A stretch of DNA of 27,816 nucleotides, taken from Haplomitrium mnioides (lineage: Eukaryota > Marchantiophyta > Haplomitriopsida > Calobryales). The notes under the pieces were generated by a model. The model was not told the DNA's origin. It ran no database searches and worked only from the letters and a program-made list of their open reading frames with translations. The translations under genes were made by a program, and so were the position numbers. The DNA lies in the NCBI GenBank assembly GCA_049999725.1, contig JBNGIS010024433.1:1-27816 (forward strand), in the 5' to 3' direction. Shown here in pieces: positions 9,143-17,914 of this stretch. The first letter of the stretch is position 1; every line of letters begins with the position of its first letter.

Positions 9143-9526
9143 TGTAAAATAACTCAAGGCCAACTTCCAAATGAGTAACAACTTCAAGATAACTTCAATA
9201 GAGTTATATTACTCAAAGTCAATCAGCAAACATAGCCAAGAGTGCTAGCCAAAACCAAGCAACCAAGGAGCTAAACAGAATTGAGAGGATTTCTAGAGTG
9301 AGGAGTGGGGCTAAGAAGCCCTTCTATTTATACAATAGAAGAGGGTGTCATCCCTCTTTCTTCACTTACAAATCACTTCTAATTTCAACCCTAAAAGTGA
9401 CTCTCTACTAAAAGTGAGTTTGAAGGCAAGTAATATTATCTCAACCCTAAAAGTGACTCTCTACCACTTCCTTCACTACTCTCTATTTTCTTTTAAATGG
9501 CACAACCTTATGCTTGTACTATTACA
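9143..9526 (-). repeat. Element 4 3' LTR (left copy, 384 bp)
   Basis: It aligns without gaps to 13861-14244. I count about 44 differences in 384 positions by hand, indicating an old insertion. Ends are TGTAA and TTACA. Each LTR holds an internal 23-bp direct repeat (CAACCCTAAAAGTGACTCTC plus TAC) at 9386 and 9442, 56 bp apart. A TATA-like box lies at 9324-9332. Confidence 0.95.
9324..9332 (-). promoter_or_regulatory. TATA-like box in element 4 left LTR
   Basis: TATAAATAG on the minus strand, in a block (AGGGCTTCTTAGCCCCACTC downstream) identical in both LTRs while their surroundings have diverged. The right copy is at 14042-14050. This is the expected pol II core promoter of the LTR. Confidence 0.65.
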
Positions 9527-9545
9527 TAATCTCTGTCTTATAATC
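9527..9545 (-). other. Possible polypurine tract of element 4
   Basis: Immediately upstream of the 3' LTR on the minus strand lies the purine-rich stretch AAGACAGAGA followed by TTA. It is in the right place for second-strand priming but is weak as a polypurine tract, perhaps through decay. Confidence 0.4.
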
Positions 9546-9745
9546 GATGACATTCTCGTCATTGCCGCAACTTTTAAATATTTGAATAACCTCTTGAACA
9601 TTCTCAAGATTTGAAGAAGGTTTCCAAGTAGCATGATGAAGTGGATAGCCATTCCACAAAACCTTATATTGAACTTGTGGATATCGTGTTTGATAGCTCT
9701 TTTAGCCAAAATGTAGTCCATTACAAATTCTTCATGATCATCAAG
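9546..9745 (-). pseudogene. Element 4 integrase C-terminal chromodomain
   Basis: The minus strand encodes EFVMDYILAKRAIKHDIHKF from about 9734 downward, then after a one-base shift near 9655 the block WNGYP, ATWKPSSNLENVQEV and IFK. This is the chromodomain pattern: an aromatic plus Y-I-L start, W-x-GYP, ATWEP and NLENVQEVI. In chromoviruses this domain at the integrase C-terminus directs insertion toward histone-marked heterochromatin. The frameshift splits the domain, so it is dead. Confidence 0.8.
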
Positions 9746-10900
9746 AACAATAACCGGAGAAGGAAATTAAATACAATTTGGAAAATAAGATGGATTAGAA
9801 ATAAAAGACTAAAGTTTAAAGCCATAAAACACATGATGAATCTTCATTTGAAGAGGAAGGTCAAGTTTATTAGCAATGGAAGAAATAAGCTGAGAAATAG
9901 AGAAAGGATCAATCCAAGCAGCAAATAACTTACGAACTTGAGTATTTAAAGACAATAGAAGATCGTGAGAAGATAACATAACTTGGTTATCTTAAACATA
10001 AGAGCAATCACGACGACAACTATTACCATATTGTTTTTGCCGATTTTGAGCAACAGTAAGATGGTTGCGAGCATCTTGCAAGGAAGAAGATAAACGAGAC
10101 AAAAAGGTAGAAATACTTGGAACATTGGAAGAAGAAGGAGAAAGAAAATCATCGAGAAAAAGAGATTGTTGACCCAAATTAAGAAAGAAAGGAGAAAACC
10201 CAATACTTGCTTGTTTGGAGTTGTTGTATGCGAACTCTTGAGCCGATAAGAAACTATCCCAATATGTATGATAAACATTGATGAACACGTAAAGACATCC
10301 TCCACAATACGATTAGTGAGCTTTGTTTGCTCATCTATTTGAGGATGATAAGCAATAGTTATATAGGGTTTAGTGCCTAAAAAATTGAACAACTCTCGCC
10401 AAAACTTTTTGGTGACACGCGGATCTCTATTAGATATTAACACTTTAGGCATTCCATGATGATATAAGGTAGTATCAAAGTAAAATTTTCCCAATTATAT
10501 AGCATCTATTGTATCCACCATTGGTATTAAATGAATATGCTTGGTGAGCTTCTCCACAAACACCACAATGACAGTAAACCCCCGAGGCGTAGTTGAAAGT
10601 GAAGTGATAAGATCCAAACTTATATTTTCCCAACGAATTGGTAGTGGCAAAAGAAGTCCCGCTGGTTTTTGGTTTGAAGCTTTGTTTCATTGACAACTTT
10701 CACACAAACGAACAAAACCATGAACATCTTGAGCTAAAATAAGCCACCACCAAAAGCGTTGAGAAACTCTAGAGTTTTATCTACTCCAATATGCCCTAAG
10801 ATGAGAATGTTATATACTTCTTGTAAACGAGCCATTCAAAACGTATCATCTAGTGGAACATATATTTGATGGCCTCACTATGGAACACCATCTCGAATGG
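9746..10900 (-). pseudogene. Element 4 integrase
   Basis: Reading along the minus strand: a zinc-region CESCQ ending the HHCC finger (about 10690-10710), the core block WENISLDLITSL (first Asp) with TPRGFTVIVVFVEKLTKH, then LHGMPKVLISNRDPRVTKKF (second Asp), FLGTKPYITIAYHPQIDEQT and KLTNRIVEDVF. The usual GQTE is EQTK here, so the catalytic Glu has become Lys. A shifted frame continues with FLSAQEFAYNNSKQASIGFS and PFFLNLGQQ, normal for the integrase C-terminal half. The finger's upstream part (about 10720-10900) is too damaged to follow. Confidence 0.87.
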
Positions 10901-11424
10901 AAAAAGAATGATGCTCACTATTGTTGATGGCCAATCGTGCCCGAACAAGACTACAAAAAACATCTTCTGGTAGCTTCTAGTGATAACTTCCACTAGTTGC
11001 CTCATCCAAGTTTAATATACTAATGTTAGCCACCCCCATTGTATTTACTCGATGATCCGGCCTTCTTGAAAATGCATCAAGAATGGTGTGGAACCTTCGA
11101 GACTTGTGCTCTATCTGGATATCAAAGAGTTGCAATTTATTCTCCCATCAGTGATGACGACTTGTCATATTTTCCAAATGGATTGCTTGTGACCTATGCG
11201 CATAAGCACAGGTCCTACCAAAAGACAGTGTCTCTATACTTTGATACCATAAACCATTGCCAATTGCTCTCAATCCCTTGTAGAGTAATTTCTCTCTACC
11301 ACATTTAATCTACGTGACATGAAGGCAATTGGATGAAGTCTATCCTCAAACTCTTACTACAAAACTGATCCAATACCAAAATTTGAAGCATCAAAATCAA
11401 CTATACACCGTGTTTTTGGATCAT
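10901..11424 (-). pseudogene. Element 4 RNase H
   Basis: From 11424 downward the minus strand reads CIVDFDASNFGIGSVL (first Asp) and two stops, then HPIAFMSRRLNVVERNYSTR, a stop where Asp-Arg-Glu is expected with EQLAMVYGIKV following, and a degraded end (RHCLLVGPVLMRI). This is the usual plant gypsy RNase H series. At least four stops interrupt it. The sequence at 10901-11100 is a poorly preserved linker to integrase. Confidence 0.78.
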
Positions 11425-12585
11425 ATGGCTATAGAACAAGACAGGAAGAGACAACATCTTTGAGTTGCTGAAATGTCGCTTGCTCTTTGGCAGTCCATTG
11501 AAACTTGACCTCTTCGCCTAACACATTTGTAAGTGGTGTAGCAATATATGCATAATAATAGATGAATTGTTGATAGAAGCTTACCAATCCATTGAAGGCT
11601 CTAATGTTCTTTGCCTTCTTTGGTGTTGGCCACTATATAATAGTCTTGATTTTCTCTGGTTCTATTTTTATACCATCCATAGACACCTCGTGCCATTTGT
11701 AAGTAGCCTCTTGCTTCCAAAATTTGCACTTGGATCTCTTGCAATAAAACTTCCAATTGCTCAATCTTTGCAAAACTTCTTTGACATGATTGCAATGCTC
11801 AACTTTAGTTTTGCTAAAAATAAGAATGTCATCCAAGAATACCAAAACTGACTTATCCAATAACCCATCAAAAATTTGATGCATTTAATCCATGAATATG
11901 GCATTAGCATTAGTGAGGCCAAATGTAAGGACCTTCCACTGAAAATATCCATACTTTGTGCAAAAAGCTCTCTTCGGTACATCACTTGGCTTGATAAGAA
12001 TTTGCCAATAACCACTTCAAAGATCTTGCTCGGGAAAAAACTCTGCACCACTCAATTGATCCAAAAAATCATCAATACATAGTAAAGGATAAGTATTCTA
12101 TACGGTTTGATTGTTCAAACAACAATAATCAATACAAACATGAAATCCACCATCTTTCTTTGGTACAAAGAATGCCAGTGCTCCCTAAGATGAAGTACTA
12201 TGCTCAATGAAATCCTTATCAAGAAGATCCGTCAAGGTCTTGCGAAGCTCTTCCAACTCTTGTGGTGATAACCAGTATATAGGCCGATTATGCGGAGTAC
12301 TTCTTGGTATCAACTCAATTGGAAAAGGAATTCCATGATCATACGACAACCCTTTTGGCATCCATTTTGCCAAGTCATTTGGAAACAAATCTGAAAACAC
12401 CTTCCAAATATCATCAATCATTAAGGTCGGTGCAGATGTCCCTCCCTTCTTATTCAAGATCACATAAGCAAATACATGCAACTCTTTCTCCATCAATTTG
12501 TTATGCTGAACTGATTTGGGTTTTTTAACCAATCGTGTTGGGCGCCCATAAGAAATTTTTTTCCTTGTAAAATAACTTAAAGTTG
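11425..12585 (-). pseudogene. Element 4 reverse transcriptase
   Basis: From 12585 downward: the acidic pre-RT segment, then DLFPNDLAKWMPKGLSYDHG, IPFPIELIPRSTPHNRPIYW, LSPQELEELRKTLTDLLDKD, FIEHSTSS-stop, FFVPKKDGGFHVCIDYCCLN, YPLLCIDDFLDQL, SGYWQILIKP, FGLTNANAIFMD-stop-MHQIF, and the catalytic FLDDILIF box with its DD codons at 11828-11833. The thumb and connection follow (KCKFWKQEATYKW; NIRAFNGLVSFYQQFIYYYA). Both catalytic aspartates remain. Stops and two or more frameshifts make it non-functional. Confidence 0.9.
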
Positions 12586-12960
12586 TCATTTTTCCCAATC
12601 AACTTGAGCGAATCGATCTTCAAGCCAAGTCAAACCCGAAATAATGTCATATTGTACGGGTGAAACAACAAAATCTATAGATTCCTCATACTCTTTGCCA
12701 ATCTTTAGAAGAAATGGCTTGTGTAAGTGAAACAACTCATATTTTTGGCCATCGGCCATAGTCACAAAACTTCCCTTGATAGGCAAAGCTTTAACTTTTA
12801 TTTTCTTTGCAAAACGTAATGACATGAAAATTTTAGAACTTTTACAATCCACCAACATTCTACAAGAATGTTTATCAACCATACTATTTAGATGAAGCAA
12901 TATGCTTCTAATTCTTATCAAGCTTTTCAATACATTGAAACTAATCAAGCTCTTAGTAAA
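12586..12960 (-). pseudogene. Element 4 aspartic protease
   Basis: One open stretch of 120 codons on the minus strand. The active site region CRMLVDCKSSKIFMSLRFAK matches the family's L-V-D-S-G-A-[ST]-H-x-F block, with S-G-A replaced by C-K-S, so catalysis would be lost. The later ADGQKYELF, DFVVSPVQYDIISGLTWLE follows the usual spacing to the I-[LI]-G-x-x-W-L end block. It sits between the gag zinc knuckle and RT. Confidence 0.8.
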
Positions 12961-13039
12961 CCACTCAACTGAGGTCGTTTGTTTCCCAATTTTTTTTCTT
13001 CAACAATTGTTGCTTGAACAAGAGCTTGTGGTAGATTTT

Positions 13040-13846
13040 GTCAACCTAGACAATTTGCAATCATGTGACCAAGTTGTCGACAATAAATACATCCTCCACT
13101 TTGGCGTAGGTGCTCATGTTCCACATCGGTGAGTACCACTCTTTGCGCTGCATCAATCTCCATGGGTACAACTGCATTTGCTGGTACATAAACATTTGGT
13201 AAACCTTGTTGTGGTCATAGCCTAACTTTGGTAGCTGCAAACAACGAGTTATATCATTCAACCATGCTCATTGCTTCTTCTAGCTGAGAGGGATCTCTCA
13301 TTGAAACTTCCATTCTAGTGGAAGGCTTCAATCCTCAAACAAAGCGATTTAAAGCTTCCCCTTGCCTATATTAGGAATTTGCATAATGATGTTGTGGAAT
13401 TGCGTGATATAACTCCTTACTGTACCAAGTTGCTTCAATTCTGCTAAGCAATCTCTTGCCATCTTTAGAGCATTCAAAACCCTAAATCTTATAGTTAAAG
13501 CTTCTTTGAACTCTTGTCAAGAAGCAATTGGAACAGCTATTCCACGTTGAGCTTGCTCAATTTTATATCTCCACCAAGTTTTTGCCACTCTCTCCGATTG
13601 ACTTGCAGCAAATAGAATTCTTTGATCACCATCTCTTATGTTTGTAGCCTCAAAATATTGTTCGCAATCGAACAAAAAATTCTTGGAAGCGCCAAGAACC
13701 GTCATCCCATCATTTTCTTCTTCTTAAAAATATGTTCTCTTCCTCATTTGCATTTGAACTTCTAGAAGGCAAGAAAGATGTTCAATTTGTTGTAGCATCG
13801 CTTGCATCCTTGCTTTTTGATTCTTCATTCCACCAAAAAGAACCAT
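13040..13846 (-). pseudogene. Element 4 gag with CCHC zinc knuckle
   Basis: The start is taken as the ATG at 13846-13844 (minus strand), which lies inside the primer-binding site as usual for tRNA-Met-primed elements. The frame runs through an in-frame TAA to NDGMTVLGASKNFLFDCEQY and ILFAASQSERVAKTWWRYKI, the retrotransposon gag core (about 13517-13705), then LAELKQLGTVRSYITQFHNI. A single knuckle CIYCRQLGHMIANC lies at 13050-13091 with all four ligands intact. Several stops (near 13517, 13320 and 13235) break the frame. Gag would coat element RNA in cytoplasmic particles. Confidence 0.85.
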
Positions 13847-13859
13847 AGCTCTTATACCA
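13842..13859 (-). other. Primer-binding site of element 4 (initiator tRNA-Met)
   Basis: One base inside the 5' LTR, the minus strand reads TGGTATAAGAGCTATGG, which differs at two positions from the complement of the plant initiator tRNA-Met 3' end (TGGTATCAGAGCCATGG). This is the standard primer for plant chromoviruses and fixes the element's orientation. Confidence 0.9.
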
Positions 13860-13860
13860 A

Positions 13861-14244
13861 TGTAAAAAAACTCAATGCCAACTTCCAAATGAGCAACAAC
13901 TTCAAGGTAACTCCAATAGAGTTTTATTACTCAAAGAGAATAAGCAAACAAAGCCAAGAGTGCTAAGCAAAACCAAGAAACCAAAGAGCCAAACTAAATT
14001 GAGAGGAACTCCAAAATAAAGAGTGGGGCTAAGAAGCCCTTCTATTTATACAAGAGAAAAGAGTGTCATCCCTCTTTCTTCACTTACAAGTCACTTCTAA
14101 TTTCAATCCTAAAAGTGACTCTCTACTAAAAGTGACTTCGAAGGCATGTAATCTTATTTCAACCCTAAAAGTGACTCTCTACCACTTCTTTCACTCCTTT
14201 CTATTTTCTTATAAATATCACAACCTTATACTTGCTTTATTACA
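13861..14244 (-). repeat. Element 4 5' LTR (right copy, 384 bp)
   Basis: Partner of 9143-9526, the same length, with TGTAA and TTACA ends. The TATA-like TATAAATAG is at 14042-14050 on the minus strand, and the 23-bp internal repeat is at 14104 and 14160. It is adjacent to the primer-binding site, so it is the 5' LTR. Confidence 0.95.
14042..14050 (-). promoter_or_regulatory. TATA-like box in element 4 right LTR
   Basis: TATAAATAG on the minus strand within a block conserved between both LTRs. As the 5' LTR copy, this is the one that would have driven element transcription. Confidence 0.65.
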
Positions 14245-14249
14245 AACAG
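14245..14249. repeat. Right target-site duplication of element 4 (AACAG)
   Basis: AACAG directly follows the right LTR and differs from the left copy by one C-to-T change. It belongs to the element 2 integrase sequence that resumes here. Confidence 0.65.
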
Positions 14250-14847
14250 GCTAGCAAAGAGGTAAAACTGGATCATGGGTAAAATTCTAAGTAAGACCAA
14301 GGCAGCCAACAAGAGAGATTGGGAAATGAAGTTGTTGACTGCCACCTTTGTCTACAATCTTGCTTACAAGACCATAACTAGCTGTTGCTCTAAATTTCTT
14401 GTTTTTTGGCAACACCCACAAGTGTGAGTAGAATTTGAGGTACTAAGAGTGGGGTATTTGCGAAAAAACATTCTAGAACAAGACTAGAGCATAACAAAAA
14501 TAATACATTAGTTGGAGGCTTTAGAAGAAATTTGAGTGCACGCCTCCAAGGACTGTTGGAGCACCAAGAGGTGTTGAGAAAAAGGCAACATGACAAGAGG
14601 CTTAAACTGATAGATATTCAAGACATGGATTTGGTATTATTGTATGATAATAGGCTTGTGCAATTTTTTGGGAAGTTGCACACTAGGTGGTTGGAACCTT
14701 TTGTGCTTAAGAAGCTTCATCAGAATAGGCTTTGCATAATTTGAAACCTTTGAAGGGGAAAGGATCACTAATCGGGTACATTATGATTGCTTGAAGGGGT
14801 ATGTGAATAGAGAGGGAGATGGAGGGGAACCGATGGTGACTTTTTAG
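14245..14847 (+). pseudogene. Element 2 integrase, C-terminal part
   Basis: The integrase resumes after element 4 with a block matching element 1 from its GIMGKILSKMVAANKMDWD region (here MGKILSKTKAANKRDWEMKL). It continues AYKTITSCCSKFLVFWQ, the charged coiled segment (QGLLEHQEVLRKRQHDKRLK) and DLVLLYDNRLVQFFGKLHTR. It ends with the RVHFDRLKRY-like block (RVHYDCLKGYVNREGD) and a TAG at 14845-14847. Several stops and shifts are present. The same ending in element 1 at 4956 supports the extent. Confidence 0.85.
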
Positions 14848-15017
14848 GAGTCCCTATACATGTATAAGTAATGTTCAGTAGTGGAGTTGTATAATGTGAT
14901 AATCTAGGGTGTTGTAGAGAAAGCAGAAGAAACAAAAGTGAGGTGCAACAAGGAAGTCAGCCAACACAAGGTCAAGTGAATGTTTGTGAGGACACTTCAC
15001 AATTAAAAGGGAAGTCA
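14848..15017 (+). other. Element 2 3' untranslated region with polypurine tract
   Basis: This 170-bp gap between integrase and LTR2 equals the 170-bp gap in element 1. The polypurine tract AAAAGGGAAG is at 15005-15014. Confidence 0.7.
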
Positions 15018-17400
15018 TGTAAGTCAAAAATTGGAAGCACTATGTGCAATTTTTTTCAATTTAGGTGTGTAACAAGGAAATTTTCTATTTTTTGGGCACG
15101 TGAGATCCCAATGACACCACAGTATACATAGTATGCAATAGAAGGACAAGAGTCTCTTAAGATGCATTACAAAATGACTCTAGAGAGAGTTATTGTTAGG
15201 GCAATCTAAGAGGGACTGAATTTATAGCCAAGAGCTCTGGAACGAGAGAGCTTTAACAAAATTGATGAAGCAAATGCAAAATAGGAGGCCAAGGCAATTT
15301 GAGTCATTGCGTCCTTACTTCTTGAACCTTGAGGTTGTGAAACAGCTTGACAGAAAGAGGACGTTTAGACGGTTTTGGTGCAAATTGAATCAAGAGAAAC
15401 AATGGAAAGATTAGAATGCAATGCCATGTAGAAGGTGGTGGCAATATAGGGTTCTATAGATCAGGTCTGAACCTTTCTATCAGGTCTAGTCAAATTTTGT
15501 GTTTAACTATCCTTATGTACAACTTTGTTCTTTTCCTATTGGGCACGGTGGTCCAACTTCCCCATGGAAGACAACGTCGGGCGGCGCTCTATCGAGTCAA
15601 TGTTTTCAGGTTAGCTCTATTGGATTCAGTCAACTTTTGGGTCATGCTCTACTTATGTACAATTTTTTGTCATGTTCTATTGGGCGAAGCAGTCCAAATT
15701 CCCCATGAAAGACGGCATCTCACGCCATTTTATTGGATCAAGTCAACTTTTGGGTTTGATTGTCACTGATACAGACTTGTCCTTTTCCTATCATGCATAG
15801 TAGCCAACTTCTCCATGGAAGAAGGCGTCACGCGGAGCTCTATCAGATCAAGGCAACTTTCGGGTTTGATTGTCTTTGGTACAGATTTTTCATTTTCATA
15901 TCGGGCATGGCAGTCCACGTCCTCATGAAAGACAGCGTCGGGCAGCGCTCTATCGGATCTAGTCAACCTTCGAGTTTGACTGTCCTTCTACACATACCTG
16001 TCTTTTTCCTATCACGCATAGTGGTCCAACTTCCCTGTGGAAGGTGGCATCAAGCAGTGCTCTATCAAGTCCACTCAAACTTCGGGTTTGACTATCCTTC
16101 TATATGATCTTGTCCTTTTCTATCAAGCTTGGCGGTCCAACTGCCCTGTGGAAGACATCATCGAGTAGCGCTCTATCAAATCAAATCAACTTTTGGGTTT
16201 GACTATCCCTAGTGCAAACTTGTCCTTTTTGTATTATGCGTATTGGTTCAACTTCTTTGAAAAACGATGTCATGCATCGCTTTATTGGGTCAATCCTATT
16301 GGATTTGATCTTTTCTATCAAGTCAGTTCCATCAGATAGTGGACCATCCATGGCTCCATTGTCGTTCATCAATAGATCAAGACATGTGCTGCTACCTGAA
16401 CAACAGGCACTAAATGGGGGAAAAGACAAGGAAGAAAGAGAATGTGGGTTTCTTTCAAACAATGATTTCTAGAGCTATGGGAGTCAAATGAACATGATTT
16501 CAATCTTGTTGGAAACAAGACAACTCGACTTGGTGTTTGGCGCTAATGCAAGTTCTTGAATCTCAAACATTGTGGTACAACATGCGTTAAAAGGCAAGGT
16601 ACTCCTCACTACTGTAAGATGGAGAAGAAAAAAATAACTTCCAAGCAAGGGTTAAGATGGAAGGTAAGAAAGGGGGAAATAATCGTTAGGTATAGATGCC
16701 CTTCCTTTTGAGGTTTTAGGTGATTGTCTTGTGCAAGGAAAGTAGCAAGCTATGGGAGAGAGAGTTCTAGTGACACTTTGCTTGAAGTGAGCGTACTCGG
16801 CGAGAGGACTATCATGAGTGAAGGTGGACTAACGAGGCGTTAAGAATCATTGGATAGAAGGCTCTAGCCATTGGGGTGGACTCATTCTTGAAAGGAACTG
16901 GCTTTCAAAGGTGAACCAATACTTTGAAGAGAGGAGAGTTCTTTCGGCTTGAATTCTATGAGAGGCAATCAAGGGGAGTCTTGGTGTTGTCTCCTTTTTG
17001 GTTTGTGCAAGAAACTAATCCAAAAGCACTAGGAGAGTTCTGCTCATTTCAAATTCAAGGGAAGAAAGGGGAGGAGTGGTTGCGTTAGTGCCCACGCATT
17101 GTATAGAAGATCTAGCCAAGGCTTTGGGTGGAGTGGGTTGGCGAGCAGCCAAGAGGGTTGTCTTCTAGAGATGAAAGTTAAAGAAAACCTCTTTTGTACC
17201 TCAGGAAATAACTCCATGACTTCTAGCGATGGAAATGGATAACCTATCTAGATGAGATGTGTGAGTGGAGGAAGGAAGTGTGGAGTGCTACATAGTAGTT
17301 CTTGTGGTGTTAGGATGTTTGCTAGAAGTTGACAACCTCTGATTTCTGTTGTATTGCATTTGTTGATATTTAGTAGAGATATTGCAAAATGTGAAGTAAT
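15018..17400 (+). repeat. LTR2: 3' LTR of element 2 (family A), end uncertain
   Basis: It begins TGTAAGTC after the polypurine tract, matching LTR3's TGTCAGTC. The segment around 16780-17260 aligns with LTR1 6640-7130 (GGGTTGTCTTC, CCTCTTTTGTACCTCAGGAA) and with LTR3 reversed (GGGTGGAGTGGGTTGGC near 17130). Homology can be followed to about 17380 (ACAACCTCTGATTTCTGTTG). The family end (GGGGCATGACA) is not recognisable, so the 3' part is deleted, diverged or displaced. Confidence 0.78.
15540..16330 (+). repeat. ~111-bp tandem array in LTR2, seven units
   Basis: A block related to GGTCCAACTTCCCCATGGAAG recurs near 15550, 15690, 15799, 15911, 16023, 16134 and 16245. The first spacing is about 140 bp and the rest 109-112. 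Each unit continues with a CGTCGGGC-like block, GCTCTATC, GTCAACTTTTGGGTTTGA and CTTGTCCTTTTC. Open frames here are translations of the repeat, not genes. Confidence 0.9.
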
Positions 17401-17900
17401 GTGGTGAGGGACCGAGAGAAGGTGCTAGAGTAGCTAGCCCCATTAGACTTTTAAAAAATAGAAGTGTACATTGAATTCTTAGCTATTAAGAGTTGTAGGC
17501 TGTGTGGGAGAGGGAAGGCTCCTGATTGGCCATGATTGTATTCATCTATCCTTGCAATAGTGTATATATAATCTCTTGAAATCACATCAAAAGCAAGAAG
17601 TAATAGCAGACTATATTATCAATTTGTTAGACGATTTGAGTTGGTTTTTGTTGGGTGTATAAGCCGTAGAGTAAAGTGTATGTCTGTTAATTTACAAAAT
17701 CGATAATAACGGTTTCGAGGTTGTCTTATAAAAGAGCATTGTAATCCTTTCTCACACCTTCTCTCTATAATCAGGATGTGACACTTTCATGGCATGAAAA
17801 GGTTGTTTTTAGCACTTAAAATGACCGCTAATGAATGATTATCATGATTTTGGCAAACCCACTTGATTGAGATTGAGAACATGAGACAATATTTTTCACC
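17401..17900. other. Unassigned stretch between LTR2 and element 3
   Basis: No gene. It contains a TATA-like GTGTATATATAATCTC at about 17560 followed by CAAAAGCAAGAAGTAATAGC, an arrangement seen in LTR promoters, so a relic LTR (family unknown, possibly element 3's own or a copia-type one) may lie here. I found no matching partner in the window and no primer-binding site. The sequence GATGTGACA near 17780 resembles an LTR end, but this is not enough for a call. Confidence 0.35.
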
Positions 17901-17914
17901 CAATTACGTCTCCA

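Larger units (their letters stand above)
9143..14244 (-). mobile_element. Element 4: complete chromovirus-type Ty3/gypsy retrotransposon, 5102 bp
   Basis: Both 384-bp LTRs, the primer-binding site, gag, protease, RT, RNase H, integrase and a C-terminal chromodomain are present in the standard order on the minus strand. LTRs begin TGTAA and end TTACA. It sits inside element 2's integrase gene with an imperfect AATAG/AACAG target duplication. The compact size, short LTRs, tRNA-Met primer and chromodomain fit the smaller plant chromovirus clades (Reina- or Galadriel-like), but clade assignment needs a tree. Every reading frame is broken by stops and shifts, and the third integrase catalytic residue is lost. 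Confidence 0.93.
8465..17400 (+). mobile_element. Element 2: 5'-truncated family-A Ty3/gypsy copy, interrupted by element 4
   Basis: The 8465-9142 segment plus 14245-14847 encode the pre-integrase linker and integrase of a close relative of element 1, followed by a polypurine tract and LTR2 from 15018. Gag, protease, RT and RNase H are absent. The copy is older than element 1: it has more stops and lower GC. The end of LTR2 is uncertain. Homology to LTR1 is visible to about 17380, so I place the end near 17400. Confidence 0.8.

Noticed and set aside
15416-16107. Three long plus-strand open frames over 15416-16107
   Set aside because: They follow the ~111-bp repeat of LTR2 in several frames. 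No protein family features and no consistent frame.
5129-17400. LTR1 and LTR2 as the two LTRs of one element
   Set aside because: No primer-binding site, gag or RT follows LTR1, while element 1's integrase and polypurine tract directly precede it. LTR1 is therefore the 3' LTR of element 1. A shared-LTR tandem array followed by deletion remains possible and is reported as a finding.
17760-17790. GATGTGACA as the 3' end of LTR2
   Set aside because: Only seven or so bases resemble the family end GGGGCATGACA, and the preceding 80 bp do not align with LTR1 or LTR3.
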